A stretch of 64,000 bases of DNA from Holdemania massiliensis (GTDB taxonomy: Bacteria; Bacillota_I; Bacilli_A; Erysipelotrichales; Erysipelotrichaceae), in contig NZ_JAKNTK010000001.1 in NCBI RefSeq assembly GCF_022440805.1, positions 434,001 through 498,000 of the forward strand, given 5' to 3'. The translations under genes and the position numbers were made by a program. Numbering within the stretch: the first letter of the stretch is position 1; each line of letters begins with the position of its first letter. This document shows positions 7,569-16,280 of this stretch, piece after piece. A model generated the notes under the pieces. It was not told the DNA's origin. It saw nothing but the letters and a program-made list of their open reading frames with translations, and did no database searches.

Positions 7569-8774
7569 ATGGAAAAAGCAACACCTTCCCGTGTTTTTCT
7601 TACCTTGCTGAAAGAGGGGAAGCGTCTGCAGGATCTGGTGGATCAAGGGGCCCAGCTGCTGAACAATCCGATTATGTTTGCTGATCACGATCATCAGCCG
7701 CAGGCTTTTTCCGTTAATTATCCTGCTGATGATGTTCAAGATCGAATGCATGCTCAGCTCAATTCTGCCGAATTGAACAAGAAGGCTTTGGATAAAATTG
7801 CCGATCCTATTCCCTTCCTCAGTCAGAATCCAGCTTTTCGCCGGCGGCATCTTGTCTGCAAAGCCATTTGGAATGATCGGTGGATTGGGACATTGATGAT
7901 TCCGGAAGTTGAATACAGCTTAGAAAATCTGGACTTGGAGCTGGTTCGGACCATTGCCGATGCCTGTGCAATTGCCGGAATGCTGGAACTGGAAACGGCG
8001 GCAGTGGATCAGCGTCGTCCAACTGTCTATGTTTTTAATGACTTAATTGATGATCGGATAGCGAATGCCTCCGCCTTGGAGAAACGGCTTGCAGGAGGTC
8101 CGCTGACACGTTTTTTTCCATATCGTGTGATTCATGTGCATTCCGCGGAATATGAAAATGATCCGCGGTTTCAATCGGTGATGACAGCGCAGCTTCGCGC
8201 TCGTCCAGAGGTTGACTGGATTTTTCGTGCTCGGGGCCGGGTTTTTCTGCTTTGTGAAGGTGAGCAGCTTCCCTTAGCGCTGACCCAGTTTCTGATTCAG
8301 CTGCATGATCAGTATGGTTTCGTTTATGGCGTCAGCGACTGTGCTCAGGATTTATGGAAGCTGAAATGGATGGTGCAGGAAGCTGTTACTACGACCAGAT
8401 TTGCGGTTTATGCTGAACGCAAGCAAGCTATTCATAATTATGATGATTATAAGTTTTATGCGGTGGCCGATCTTGCCGAACCTGAACAGTGGGAGAATTA
8501 TCTGACCGTCAGTTTCAAGGAAATTTTGGATTATGATGCAAAGAACGGCACAGAATATCTGAAAACCATCCAGTATTATCTTGTGAATGATGCTAATCTT
8601 CAAAAAGCCAGCGAAGCCATGTTTATGCACAAAAACACGTTAGTCTACCGCATGAAACGGATTCGCGAATTGTTCGGCGTTGATTTGGAAGTAAACAAGG
8701 ATTTGCTGAAACTGTATTTCTCCTTTGCTTTATATAAGCTGCATCAGTTCCGCAGCCGGAATTTAGATCACTGA
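7569..8774 (+). CDS. PucR-family transcriptional regulator
   Basis: A 401-aa protein with an N-terminal sensory region without a clear ligand motif and a C-terminal PucR-type helix-turn-helix (HTH_30). The helix-turn-helix reads NDANLQKASEAMFMHKNTLVYR then MKRIRELFGVDL, near residues 340-380. Before it is TEYLKTIQYYLVND, the typical entry to this domain. PucR/CdaR-like proteins are usually activators of catabolic genes (purines, sugar acids, amino acids). The nearest candidate target is the DUF4438 gene just upstream. An AAAGGAGAG ribosome site precedes the ATG. Confidence 0.85.
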   Translation: MEKATPSRVFLTLLKEGKRLQDLVDQGAQLLNNPIMFADHDHQPQAFSVNYPADDVQDRMHAQLNSAELNKKALDKIADPIPFLSQNPAFRRRHLVCKAIWNDRWIGTLMIPEVEYSLENLDLELVRTIADACAIAGMLELETAAVDQRRPTVYVFNDLIDDRIANASALEKRLAGGPLTRFFPYRVIHVHSAEYENDPRFQSVMTAQLRARPEVDWIFRARGRVFLLCEGEQLPLALTQFLIQLHDQYGFVYGVSDCAQDLWKLKWMVQEAVTTTRFAVYAERKQAIHNYDDYKFYAVADLAEPEQWENYLTVSFKEILDYDAKNGTEYLKTIQYYLVNDANLQKASEAMFMHKNTLVYRMKRIRELFGVDLEVNKDLLKLYFSFALYKLHQFRSRNLDH

Positions 8775-8817
8775 AACTGAAATAATTCTATTGCTCAGAT
8801 AATCTAATCAAGAGGAA

Positions 8818-8852
8818 AAAGGCTTCTGATGGATACAACACCAGAGGCCTTT
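8818..8852. terminator. bidirectional intrinsic terminator
   Basis: AAAGGC(T)TCTG and CAGAGGCCTTT pair between the converging PucR-type gene and reductase 1, with T-rich flanks on both strands. Confidence 0.65.
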
Positions 8853-8884
8853 ATTCATAGTTTTAGAACTAAGAATTCATGATC

Positions 8885-10852
8885 TTATTGCGAGGCTTCA
8901 TCTAAGCAGGCAGCGACAGCTTGGAACAGTCGTTCACTGCTCAGCGTTGCGCCGGAAATGGCATCAATATTAATCGAATTGGCTTCAACGATAGCAGCCG
9001 GCAGCGTTTCTAACGCCGGGCCGCCGACGGTCACCGTTTCTTTGTGATCCTTAACCGTAACCGCATTGATTTTGCCTTCCTGGATGATGACCTCCACCGT
9101 CATCGGTCCATCCTGGCCGTCCACTGTTGCTTCATAAGTTCCATCCTTAAAGGTTTTTTCCATATCATAGCGCTGTACAGCGGTTGGCGATGAATCTGCG
9201 ATAAAGTATTCGGCAGGAATGCTGTCATCAGCGGGCTGAACTTTATACGATTCGATATAGTCTATCGTCATCGCGTTCTTTCCAGCTTCTCTGCCCATGA
9301 AACTGGCGCCCAGAATGGCCGTGCCGCTCATTGCACCGCCGCCCCAGAAGGAGGAAACGGCTCCGGCGACAAAAACGCCTGGAATCGCAGTGCCGAATTT
9401 ATCCATCGGCTGCATCATGACATTCGGCTTAATGCCGCCTGAAGTTGCGATCAGCAGAGATTTGATCGGAACACAGTAGTATTTATCGCCTTCAACTTTG
9501 TTGATGGCAGCGTTATAAAGATTATCATTCAATACAAATTCACGTCCAAATTCATCAGGTTCCTTACTGTCAACATGGGCGTTGTAATCTTCAATGGTTT
9601 TTTTCAGAGTGTCGGCAGGTACATTGATCTTCCCAGCGAGTTCCTCAATCGAATCCGCTTCGATCACATAACTTTTTCCAGCATCACTCATGAAGAAGAC
9701 CTGCATCATCGGCGCATGGATGGTAGTTAACAGATCATCGCGAATCTTATCGGTGAAAATTTCATACATAACATTGCCTGGCTGGGCATCCAGTGCCCGT
9801 TCACGGACGACCTGCTGGCGGTGTGTTTCATCCACAAAGCGTTCGCCATTTTGATTGACGTTGATTCCGCCGGCATACATTGCCTTAGTATCCATAATTC
9901 TTCCGGTACCCGGGGCCAGCGGATTTTCCAGACCTACAGCTAGGGTTGCCATGCGGTCCATGTTATACGTCAGCGTGGCTCCTACTTCCTGAAGCATGCG
10001 CAGACCATTGCCGTCGCATTCTTTCAGACCTGCGGTCAGCACACTGTCCAGACCTTCCTTGTAGTAGGAAATCAGTTTCGGATTTCCGGCAAAATCGCCG
10101 GTTGCCATAATAATACCGCGGGCGGCCTGCAGCGTCGTTGTTTCGCCGCTTGTCAGATCCTGAACTTCCAGTCCAAGAATATGCCCGTTTTCGTTAGGAA
10201 TCAGCTTCATGCCTTGGGTATTTAAGCGAATTTCAATTTCTGGCGTCCGCGCCAGCATTTCATCCATGACCTCATGGATGGCCGCGCGGTACTTTTCGGG
10301 ATTATCCGGCAGCGGCTTATAGGTTCGAGGATAATTATAAAGGTCATGTTCCGGGGCAAAAACAGTTTTCTTGCCATCCGGCATGGTTGTGTATTCATTA
10401 TCGTTAAGTCCATTTTCCCATAGCCAGTTTACAACATTTTTGGATTCGTTGGCGTACAGCCAGATAATATCCAGATTAGGCCGGCCACTGTTGTTCAGTG
10501 CAAAATGCGCGATATCTTCGTAATACAGTTCCGGGGAATCTTCCGTATAACCGTCGAGCTGTTGAATAATCGTATCTGCACCGCTCATGGAACCGCTGGT
10601 ATTTGTCATAGTGCCGCCGGTTGTATTGCGGCGCTCCAGTAAAATAACTTTTTCAGCTCCATTTTCCACAGCACTTAAGGCGGCAGACATGCCGGCCGGC
10701 CCCGCCCCCACGACGATGACATCCGCGTCCGTGGTTTGCGGCGAAGGCAGAGGAACTGCGTTGTTTCCCTGATTTACAGCGCAGCCCGTAATTAACGAAC
10801 ATAATAAGAAAGCAGATAGACTGAGTGCTGAGCGTTTTCTGTTCATTTTCAT
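8885..10852 (-). CDS. surface flavoprotein reductase 1: FAD domain then C-terminal FMN domain
   Basis: A lipoprotein signal peptide ends in LITGC (Cys24). An FAD_binding_2 / fumarate-reductase-type domain follows: DVIVVGAGPAGMSAA dinucleotide motif, LLERR..TGGTM, and NGERFVDETHRQ in the capping/active-site region. The last 90 residues are an FMN-binding domain ending DAISGAT (630-636), the ApbE flavinylation motif. The C-terminal position of the FMN domain is unlike the other two reductases in the window. Such proteins receive electrons from a membrane quinone or flavin relay and reduce an outside acceptor. An Arg after the GERFVDE motif (THRQQVVRER) could be the acid catalyst of fumarate-type enzymes. 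The start chosen (10852) has an upstream AGGGA site; longer in-frame starts do not. Confidence 0.85.
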   Translation of the reverse strand: MKMNRKRSALSLSAFLLCSLITGCAVNQGNNAVPLPSPQTTDADVIVVGAGPAGMSAALSAVENGAEKVILLERRNTTGGTMTNTSGSMSGADTIIQQLDGYTEDSPELYYEDIAHFALNNSGRPNLDIIWLYANESKNVVNWLWENGLNDNEYTTMPDGKKTVFAPEHDLYNYPRTYKPLPDNPEKYRAAIHEVMDEMLARTPEIEIRLNTQGMKLIPNENGHILGLEVQDLTSGETTTLQAARGIIMATGDFAGNPKLISYYKEGLDSVLTAGLKECDGNGLRMLQEVGATLTYNMDRMATLAVGLENPLAPGTGRIMDTKAMYAGGINVNQNGERFVDETHRQQVVRERALDAQPGNVMYEIFTDKIRDDLLTTIHAPMMQVFFMSDAGKSYVIEADSIEELAGKINVPADTLKKTIEDYNAHVDSKEPDEFGREFVLNDNLYNAAINKVEGDKYYCVPIKSLLIATSGGIKPNVMMQPMDKFGTAIPGVFVAGAVSSFWGGGAMSGTAILGASFMGREAGKNAMTIDYIESYKVQPADDSIPAEYFIADSSPTAVQRYDMEKTFKDGTYEATVDGQDGPMTVEVIIQEGKINAVTVKDHKETVTVGGPALETLPAAIVEANSINIDAISGATLSSERLFQAVAACLDEASQ

Positions 10853-10909
10853 TATTTCCCTCATTTCTTCACAGTTTGAAATCCGGCCGGAACTCATTTC
10901 TGTGTCTTC

Positions 10910-10937
10910 ATTATAAAAAATGGGAACGGATTTACAA
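10910..10937 (-). promoter_or_regulatory. promoter of reductase 1
   Basis: On the minus strand, TTGTAA (10937-10932), 16 bases and TATAAT (10915-10910) form a good promoter about 58 bases before the start codon. A TGAAAGCG half-site (10943-10950) that resembles half of a CcpA cre box lies just upstream; its other half is poor. Confidence 0.6.
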
Positions 10938-11181
10938 GTGAGTGAAAGCGTTTCTGGTTAACTGCACAAAACAGGGACTTCTTTTTGGTGAGGAGACTAA
11001 GAAGTTATCCTGATGAGCTCCGTAATGAGTTGTTTGGCAATAGAGGTTTATTCTTCAAGCCTTTGATTAGGAATAAATAAAAAAATATTTATTCCTAAAA
11101 ACAATAAGAATTATTTAGAATGAGTATGTTAAAATGAGAGAAATAAATAGATTCTAATTAAAAATAAGGAGAACAGGAAAC
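10938..11181. other. intergenic region between reductase 1 and pyrF
   Basis: Beyond the reductase promoter, the palindrome and the extended -10 there is a short open frame around 10945-11080 without a start codon or ribosome site. No gene is supported. Base composition turns AT-rich from about 11040. Confidence 0.4.
11067..11098. repeat. 13-bp perfect inverted repeat before pyrF
   Basis: TTAGGAATAAATA and its exact complement are separated by AAAAAA, 84 bases before the pyrF start. The stem is AT-only apart from two G-C pairs, so it is a weak terminator; operator is the alternative. A TG-T-TAAAAT extended -10 (11128-11135) follows. Confidence 0.6.
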
Positions 11182-12138
11182 ATGAAGAAGATGATTGATC
11201 GACTAATTGACGATATTCAAGCAAAAAAAAGTCCGATTGTTGTTGGGTTAGATCCTGTAATTAGCAGAATTCCAGAGGTTTATTTTAGGAATGCCCAGGG
11301 TGAGAATGAATTGGAAATCATCAGCAATGCTATTGTGAGTTCGAATAAAGATATTTTGGATTCGATTTCTGATTTAGTTCCTATGGTTAAACCGCAGATA
11401 GCCTTTTACGAAATGCTGAAACATTATGGTATTCAAGCTTTTGAAGAAACTGTGGAGTATGCGAAAGCAAAAGGCCTGATTGTAATAGAGGATGGAAAGC
11501 GAAATGATATTGGCAATACAGCAATGGCTTATGCACAGGGGCATCTGGGTGAATTTAAAGGGATAAACTGTAAGCTGAAAGGTTTTGATGTTGACTTCTT
11601 AACCATATCACCCTATTTGGGTCCCGAAAGTTTAGATCCATTTATTAACGTGTGTGAGGAATATGACAAGGGAGTCTTTATTTTAGTGAAGACTTCAAAC
11701 CCAGGAAATTCAATAATTCAAGATGTTGTCACAAAAGAAGGACACACTATTTCTGAAACGATTGCAGCTTATGTTCAGCATAAATCAATGGCAAACAGAG
11801 GTGATTACGGCTATTCCGCAATTGGCGCAGTGGTCGGTGCAACTTATCCGGAAGACGCTAAAAAACTAAGAAAATTGATGCCGAATAGTCTGTTTTTAGT
11901 TCCAGGCTATGGAGCTCAGGGGGGAAGCGCTGAAGATATTGTTGCTTGTTTTAATGATGATGGACTGGGTGCGGTGATAAGTTCTTCCAGAGGAATTTTA
12001 TATGGCTACGAAAAGTGGATTGATGCAGGTTCTTGCACTACTTCTAAATATAAAGAATATGTCAGAAAACTAACAATAGAAATGCAAAAAGAGATCTATA
12101 CGAGCTTAAAAGCGCATTGTAAAAACATGCGTTATTAA
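11182..12138 (+). CDS. pyrF: orotidine 5'-phosphate decarboxylase (long type)
   Basis: This 318-aa enzyme removes CO2 from OMP to give UMP, the last step of pyrimidine synthesis. It begins with IVVGLDPVISRIP and has the catalytic segment EDGKRNDIGNTA (D-x-K-x-x-D-I). PGYGAQGGSAEDI and SSSRGILYGY form the phosphate-binding end. At 318 aa it is the long, subfamily-2 type rather than the 230-aa Bacillus type. No other pyr gene is nearby. The gene is richer in A+T and in AGA/TTA codons than its neighbours, suggesting a different origin. The start has an AAGGAGAA ribosome site. Confidence 0.93.
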   Translation: MKKMIDRLIDDIQAKKSPIVVGLDPVISRIPEVYFRNAQGENELEIISNAIVSSNKDILDSISDLVPMVKPQIAFYEMLKHYGIQAFEETVEYAKAKGLIVIEDGKRNDIGNTAMAYAQGHLGEFKGINCKLKGFDVDFLTISPYLGPESLDPFINVCEEYDKGVFILVKTSNPGNSIIQDVVTKEGHTISETIAAYVQHKSMANRGDYGYSAIGAVVGATYPEDAKKLRKLMPNSLFLVPGYGAQGGSAEDIVACFNDDGLGAVISSSRGILYGYEKWIDAGSCTTSKYKEYVRKLTIEMQKEIYTSLKAHCKNMRY

Positions 12139-12212
12139 AAATATCGTAGTTTTATAATTCAATATCATTGAGATTAAAGAAAGTCAAAAATGACTTAAAA
12201 GAGGAAACGATG

Positions 12213-12776
12213 ATGAAACTGGCCGTTCTTAGTGATGTCCATGGAAATTATGAAAAGCTCCGATCCATCGTCGGAAAGCTTTCAGCTGCAGATAAAATAC
12301 TGTTTTTAGGGGATTTGTTCACAGAGGGTGATGATCCGAACGCGTGTTGGGAATTGTTGACTCAGCTGCATACTGATGTCTGGATTATGGGAAATACGGA
12401 TGAGTGGTTATGTGAGGATTACGATGTTTCCACGCTGAATGCACTCTGTCGCCAGGAAGCATTAGAAGCTAAAGCCAAGATGAATCCAATCACGATAAAG
12501 GCAATACAAAAATGGAATAAGGAAAAGAAATTCAAATTGGGTTCCTGCAGTATTCTGTGTGTGCATGATTATCCATTGACAGACAGTTTGTCTGCGATGA
12601 AAAATAAAGTTTATTCCAGTGGGGCAGATCTTATTCTTTGCGGACATACCCATAAGCCCGCGCTTTTACGTTTTGAAAACAAAATGATCATCAATCCTGG
12701 AGCTGTCTGCAAAGGACAATATGTCCTGATTGAAATCGAAGAAAACATGGAAAGCATCGAATTCATTAGCTTCTGA
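12213..12776 (+). CDS. YfcE/MJ0936-type metallophosphoesterase
   Basis: All blocks of the calcineurin-like phosphoesterase family are present in order: LSDVHGNYEKL (DxH), FLGDLF (GD), MGNTDEW (GNxD), VHDYP and CGHTHKP (GHTH). These ligate two metal ions. The short size (187 aa) and the GNTD motif fit the YfcE phosphodiesterase group, active on small phosphodiesters in other bacteria. A GAGGAA site lies six bases before ATG 12213; ATG 12210 is possible. It follows pyrF by 74 bases with no clear terminator, so they may be co-transcribed. The true substrate is unknown. Confidence 0.85.
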   Translation: MKLAVLSDVHGNYEKLRSIVGKLSAADKILFLGDLFTEGDDPNACWELLTQLHTDVWIMGNTDEWLCEDYDVSTLNALCRQEALEAKAKMNPITIKAIQKWNKEKKFKLGSCSILCVHDYPLTDSLSAMKNKVYSSGADLILCGHTHKPALLRFENKMIINPGAVCKGQYVLIEIEENMESIEFISF

Positions 12777-12855
12777 TTTTGTAAAAAAGTTTGTGATCCT
12801 CCTGGTCAGAAAATAGATCGACAAAGAAGCAAAACCGCTGATGTATGAATGCAAT

Positions 12856-13752
12856 TTATTGAATATCTGGATCCTGTGCCTCCTTCAAGGCCTGAATCAA
12901 CAGATCGCAGCTGCGGGAACAATAATGATCTTTGCGGCGGATCAGGCAGATATCCCACGTCAGTTCCGGTTCGGCAAAAGGAATCGCAGGCAGTTCCTCA
13001 GGCTGATTGGGTTTCAGATAATAAGTAGTCCCAATTCCAACCCCTTGATTGTCCTGGACTAACTGTTTCCAGGCAATTTCATTGGGTGAGGTCAGAGCAT
13101 AAGAAAGACGCAGGTGCTGCTTCATAGCGCACTGTTCAACAGTCTGCCAGATTTTAAAGATCCGATTTTTGGTGATCAGCGGATACTGAGCACAGTCCTT
13201 TAATGTCGTTATTTTCTGTTTTGCCAGCGGATGCTCGGGATGAACGACAGCGCATAATTGATAATGCTGCAGCCGGATGGTTTCAAATAATTCCGGTTTA
13301 TTCGGCAGATTGATGGACAAACCAAGATCACAGTCTTCCTGTTCGACCATTTGTTCGGCAAAGATATCCGGCAATTCTAAAAATTCAATTTCAATTTCCG
13401 GATGCTGACGTTTGAAATCGTCAAAAACGGCATAAAAACTCCCCTGCAGAATTCCATGACTGCAGGCAACACGGATATGACTGTTCTCCTGACTGGCCAT
13501 ATTTTTTAAACGTTCCTCCGTGGCAGATACCTGATCGAGCAGAACGGTAATTTCTTTCAGCAGCGCCTGACCGAAGGGTGTCAGACACAGTTTGCCATGC
13601 TCTCGATAGAAAATTTCAGTATTGAACTCCTGGGCGAGATTACGCATGGATTTGCTTAAGGCCTGGGGCGTGATATACAAGGCCCGAGCTGCAGCTGGAA
13701 GACTAAGACATGCTGCAAGTTCTTTAAAATAAATCATTTGTCGAATTTCCAT
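12856..13752 (-). CDS. LysR-family regulator, divergent from reductase 2
   Basis: The 298 residues have the LysR N-terminal winged helix (RQMIYFKELAACLSLPAAARAL then ITPQALSKSMRNLA) and a periplasmic-binding-protein-like effector domain from about residue 90. The gene is divergent from reductase 2 with 162-165 bases between, containing a long interrupted dyad. By the usual LysR pattern it would activate the reductase in response to a small molecule, probably the reductase substrate or a relative (inference). The closest paralogue in the window is the LysR at 55778-56659, with the same layout beside another FMN-type lipoprotein. Confidence 0.9.
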   Translation of the reverse strand: MEIRQMIYFKELAACLSLPAAARALYITPQALSKSMRNLAQEFNTEIFYREHGKLCLTPFGQALLKEITVLLDQVSATEERLKNMASQENSHIRVACSHGILQGSFYAVFDDFKRQHPEIEIEFLELPDIFAEQMVEQEDCDLGLSINLPNKPELFETIRLQHYQLCAVVHPEHPLAKQKITTLKDCAQYPLITKNRIFKIWQTVEQCAMKQHLRLSYALTSPNEIAWKQLVQDNQGVGIGTTYYLKPNQPEELPAIPFAEPELTWDICLIRRKDHYCSRSCDLLIQALKEAQDPDIQ

Positions 13753-13756
13753 CTTA

Positions 13757-13813
13757 TTTCACTCCTGGTTTAAGTTAAGCATTCACAACCTGGCTTGTCA
13801 ACCTGGAGTGAAA
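13757..13813. promoter_or_regulatory. candidate LysR binding region
   Basis: TTTCACTCCTGGTT (13757-13770) and AACCTGGAGTGAAA (13800-13813) are inverted with 13 of 14 bases complementary. Between them CAACCTGG occurs twice as a 13-base-spaced direct repeat (the second copy overlaps the right arm). The span of 57 bases, upstream of the reductase -35, is typical of a LysR recognition plus activation site. It also covers the regulator's own start. Confidence 0.65.
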
Positions 13814-13845
13814 CTTAAAGTTTCAGTCACGAAGAAAAAGGTTGA

Positions 13846-13874
13846 TTGCATGTGAAAATAAAATCAAATACAAT
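13846..13874 (+). promoter_or_regulatory. promoter of reductase 2
   Basis: TTGCAT (13846-13851), 17 bases and TACAAT (13869-13874) lie 44 bases before the start codon and just downstream of the LysR dyad. Confidence 0.65.
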
Positions 13875-13917
13875 GAAGTCAGTTTCTAACGAATAGAGAA
13901 GAAACGGGGAGGAAATG

Positions 13918-16047
13918 ATGAAGAAGATCACAACACTGCTTCTTAGCGCGGTTCTGCTGCTGTCCTTGACAGCCTGCCAGACGCCAAAGACAGAAACCGG
14001 CAAATATACACCGGGAACCTACAGCGCTGAAGCCCAGGGTTTCGGCGGGAAAGTCACAGCAACGATCACTACCGACGCTCAGACAATCACGGATGTCATT
14101 TTGGAAGGTGCTGATGAAACACCGACGATCGGCGGAGCGACCTTGGAAACATTAGCGGCTGCAGTAAAATCGGCGAACAGTGCGGAAATTGACGCGGTCA
14201 GCGGGGCAACCGTGACCAGCAATGCGGTTAAGACCGCGGTGGGTCTGGCTCTGGATCAGGCGCAGGGAAAAGAAACCGCGAAAGCGGATCTGAAAGATGG
14301 AACCTATTCCGTCAAGAGCACAGGTTACAGCTGGACAGGCCAGATCAGTGCGGATGTAACAATTGAACAAAATCAAATCAAGGCTGTGACGATCACGGAA
14401 GAACATGAAAGCGAAACTGGGGAAATGGCGCAGACCGCTTTCGACACGCTGATTCCGCGGATGATCGAAGCGCAGAGCCTGGCCGTTGACAACATCAGCG
14501 GTGCGACGGCCACTTCCAATGCGATTCGGGATGCCGTTGCTCAGGCGATCACAGCAGCGGGCGGCGATCCGGCTCAATGGCAGACACCAGTGGAGAAGAA
14601 ACAGGATACGGTGAAGCTGGAAGGCTATGATGTCATTGTTGTCGGTTTGGGCGGTTCCGGAATTCTGTCCTATTGTGCGGCAGCGGAATCCGGGGCTGCG
14701 GTCTTCGGGATTGAAACGACGGCAAAACTGGGTGGCCAGTCCGCAACGACAACCGGACCGATGGTAATCAATTCTCACAATGAGGCTTACAAGGATGTTG
14801 CCTTTGCCAATCCGGATGACGTTTATAAGACCTGGATTGATTATGTCGAAACCGAAGACAAGGCCGATATCATTCATGAAGCAGTGTATAACAGCGGAAC
14901 TTATCTGGACTATTACATCGATCAGTTCGGCTTTGAGTTTGCGGGAATGATCATGAGCTTTGCGAAGCCGGAATGGTCGCAGTTCTGGACACGGTACGTC
15001 GGTGAGAACGGCACTTCCAATATCTTTGGCCCAACCAAGACCAATCAGTTTAACCGGGCTATGGATAAAGCCGTGTCGCTGAATGAGAAAAATGGTTATC
15101 AGCTGGAATTGACAGCGCAGGAACTGATTTTTGACAACGATCAGGTTGCAGGCGTCAAAGCTGTTTCCTACGATGGAACGACCTATGAAATTTATGGGGA
15201 TACCATCATTCTGGCAACCGGCGGTTATATCGGCAATGAAGAAATGGTTCTGGAAAACTGGGATGCTATGCCGAATACGGTCGCTTCCCTAGTCAATGAT
15301 GGAACGGGAATTCAGATGGGACTGGCAGCCGGAGGAACGACGTATATGATGGGCGTTGATCCGATGATCCATATTCTGCAGGTTCCCAATCTGATCAAAA
15401 ACGATGATCTGACAGCCGATCAGAAAGCTATTTTATCGGCTTTGGCTCTGGTCAAGGGAGAAACCAGCGTGACCGTTAAGGGAGAAGCCCTGGATCCAAC
15501 CCTTTCCGAAGCGATGATACCGGAGTATAAATACTATAACGTTTATTCCGCGGATCAGATGGAAGCTTTCAAAAACACCGGACTGACTGAGAATTTTGCC
15601 ACGGCAACAAGCATGTTTATGGGGCAGGGCGGCAGCTTTGAAGTCGGTCAGCCGATTGCGGATTTAGACACTATTTTGGAAGTGGGAATGCAGTATAAAA
15701 ATGTTCTGAAAGCCGATTCCATTCAGGCGCTGGCCGATCAGATCGGCTGTGATGCGGCGGTTCTTGCGCAAACCCTGGGCGGGGAAGATACGGCTTACTA
15801 TGCGGTCATTGTTTCCGGTTATACTTACGGAACGGTCGGCGGATTGGATGTCGACGTCAATATGAATGTGCTGCGCCAGGATGGTACGCCGATTGACAAT
15901 CTTTTTGCGGTAGGTACAGATTCCATGGGTGTGGAAAACATTGAAGGAAAACCGTATACGCCATGGGGTGGACAGGCTCAGTCGTGGACCTTTGTTTCCG
16001 GCTATTTAGGTGGAAAAGCGGCGGCAGCTGTCGGCATGGCAAAATAA
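13918..16047 (+). CDS. surface flavoprotein reductase 2: two FMN domains then FAD domain
   Basis: A lipoprotein (LLSLTAC signal) with two consecutive N-terminal FMN-binding domains. Each ends in a full flavinylation motif: DAVSGAT at 92-98 and DNISGAT at 191-197. An FAD_binding_2 domain follows from about residue 235 (VVGLGGSG at 241-248). Two covalent FMNs and one FAD would give a built-in electron wire. The active-site region is far from fumarate reductase: the GERFV motif is absent, and a long segment around MIPEYKYYNVYSADQME takes its place, so the acceptor is probably unusual. ATG 13918 has better spacing to GGAGG than ATG 13915. It is monocistronic with a divergent LysR. Confidence 0.85.
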   Translation: MKKITTLLLSAVLLLSLTACQTPKTETGKYTPGTYSAEAQGFGGKVTATITTDAQTITDVILEGADETPTIGGATLETLAAAVKSANSAEIDAVSGATVTSNAVKTAVGLALDQAQGKETAKADLKDGTYSVKSTGYSWTGQISADVTIEQNQIKAVTITEEHESETGEMAQTAFDTLIPRMIEAQSLAVDNISGATATSNAIRDAVAQAITAAGGDPAQWQTPVEKKQDTVKLEGYDVIVVGLGGSGILSYCAAAESGAAVFGIETTAKLGGQSATTTGPMVINSHNEAYKDVAFANPDDVYKTWIDYVETEDKADIIHEAVYNSGTYLDYYIDQFGFEFAGMIMSFAKPEWSQFWTRYVGENGTSNIFGPTKTNQFNRAMDKAVSLNEKNGYQLELTAQELIFDNDQVAGVKAVSYDGTTYEIYGDTIILATGGYIGNEEMVLENWDAMPNTVASLVNDGTGIQMGLAAGGTTYMMGVDPMIHILQVPNLIKNDDLTADQKAILSALALVKGETSVTVKGEALDPTLSEAMIPEYKYYNVYSADQMEAFKNTGLTENFATATSMFMGQGGSFEVGQPIADLDTILEVGMQYKNVLKADSIQALADQIGCDAAVLAQTLGGEDTAYYAVIVSGYTYGTVGGLDVDVNMNVLRQDGTPIDNLFAVGTDSMGVENIEGKPYTPWGGQAQSWTFVSGYLGGKAAAAVGMAK

Positions 16048-16065
16048 TAAAGTGTATTTGAAAAA

Positions 16066-16094
16066 CAAAAAAACCTTGCTGCGAGGTTTTTTTT
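16066..16094 (+). terminator. intrinsic terminator of reductase 2
   Basis: AAACCT and AGGTTT form the stem with a short loop, followed by a run of eight T residues. Confidence 0.75.
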
Positions 16095-16211
16095 GTTTAA
16101 TGCTGAAATAATATTTAAGCAATAAAAAATGATTTAGATCAATTTTAGATAAGAAAAAACTTAAAATCGTTAATTTAGATCAAATTTATGAAAATTATAA
16201 TCGAAATAACT

Positions 16212-16254
16212 AAAAAATCCGTTATGTTCTTTTCTTTGAACACAGCGGATTTTA
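16212..16254 (-). terminator. intrinsic terminator of pepF
   Basis: AAATCCGCTGTGTTC pairs with GAACATAACGGATTT (two mismatched pairs); on the minus strand TTTTTT follows. It is placed just after the pepF stop. Confidence 0.75.
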
Positions 16255-16280
16255 TAAAATAATGAATGCGATGCAGAGAA

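Noticed and set aside
10943..10956. CcpA cre-like site upstream of reductase 1
   Set aside because: Only the left half (TGAAAGCG) agrees with the consensus; the right half has three mismatches.
14152..14877. Long antisense open frame (241 codons) opposite reductase 2
   Set aside because: It is a mirror of the codon bias of the real gene, with no ribosome site and a composition typical of antisense shadows.
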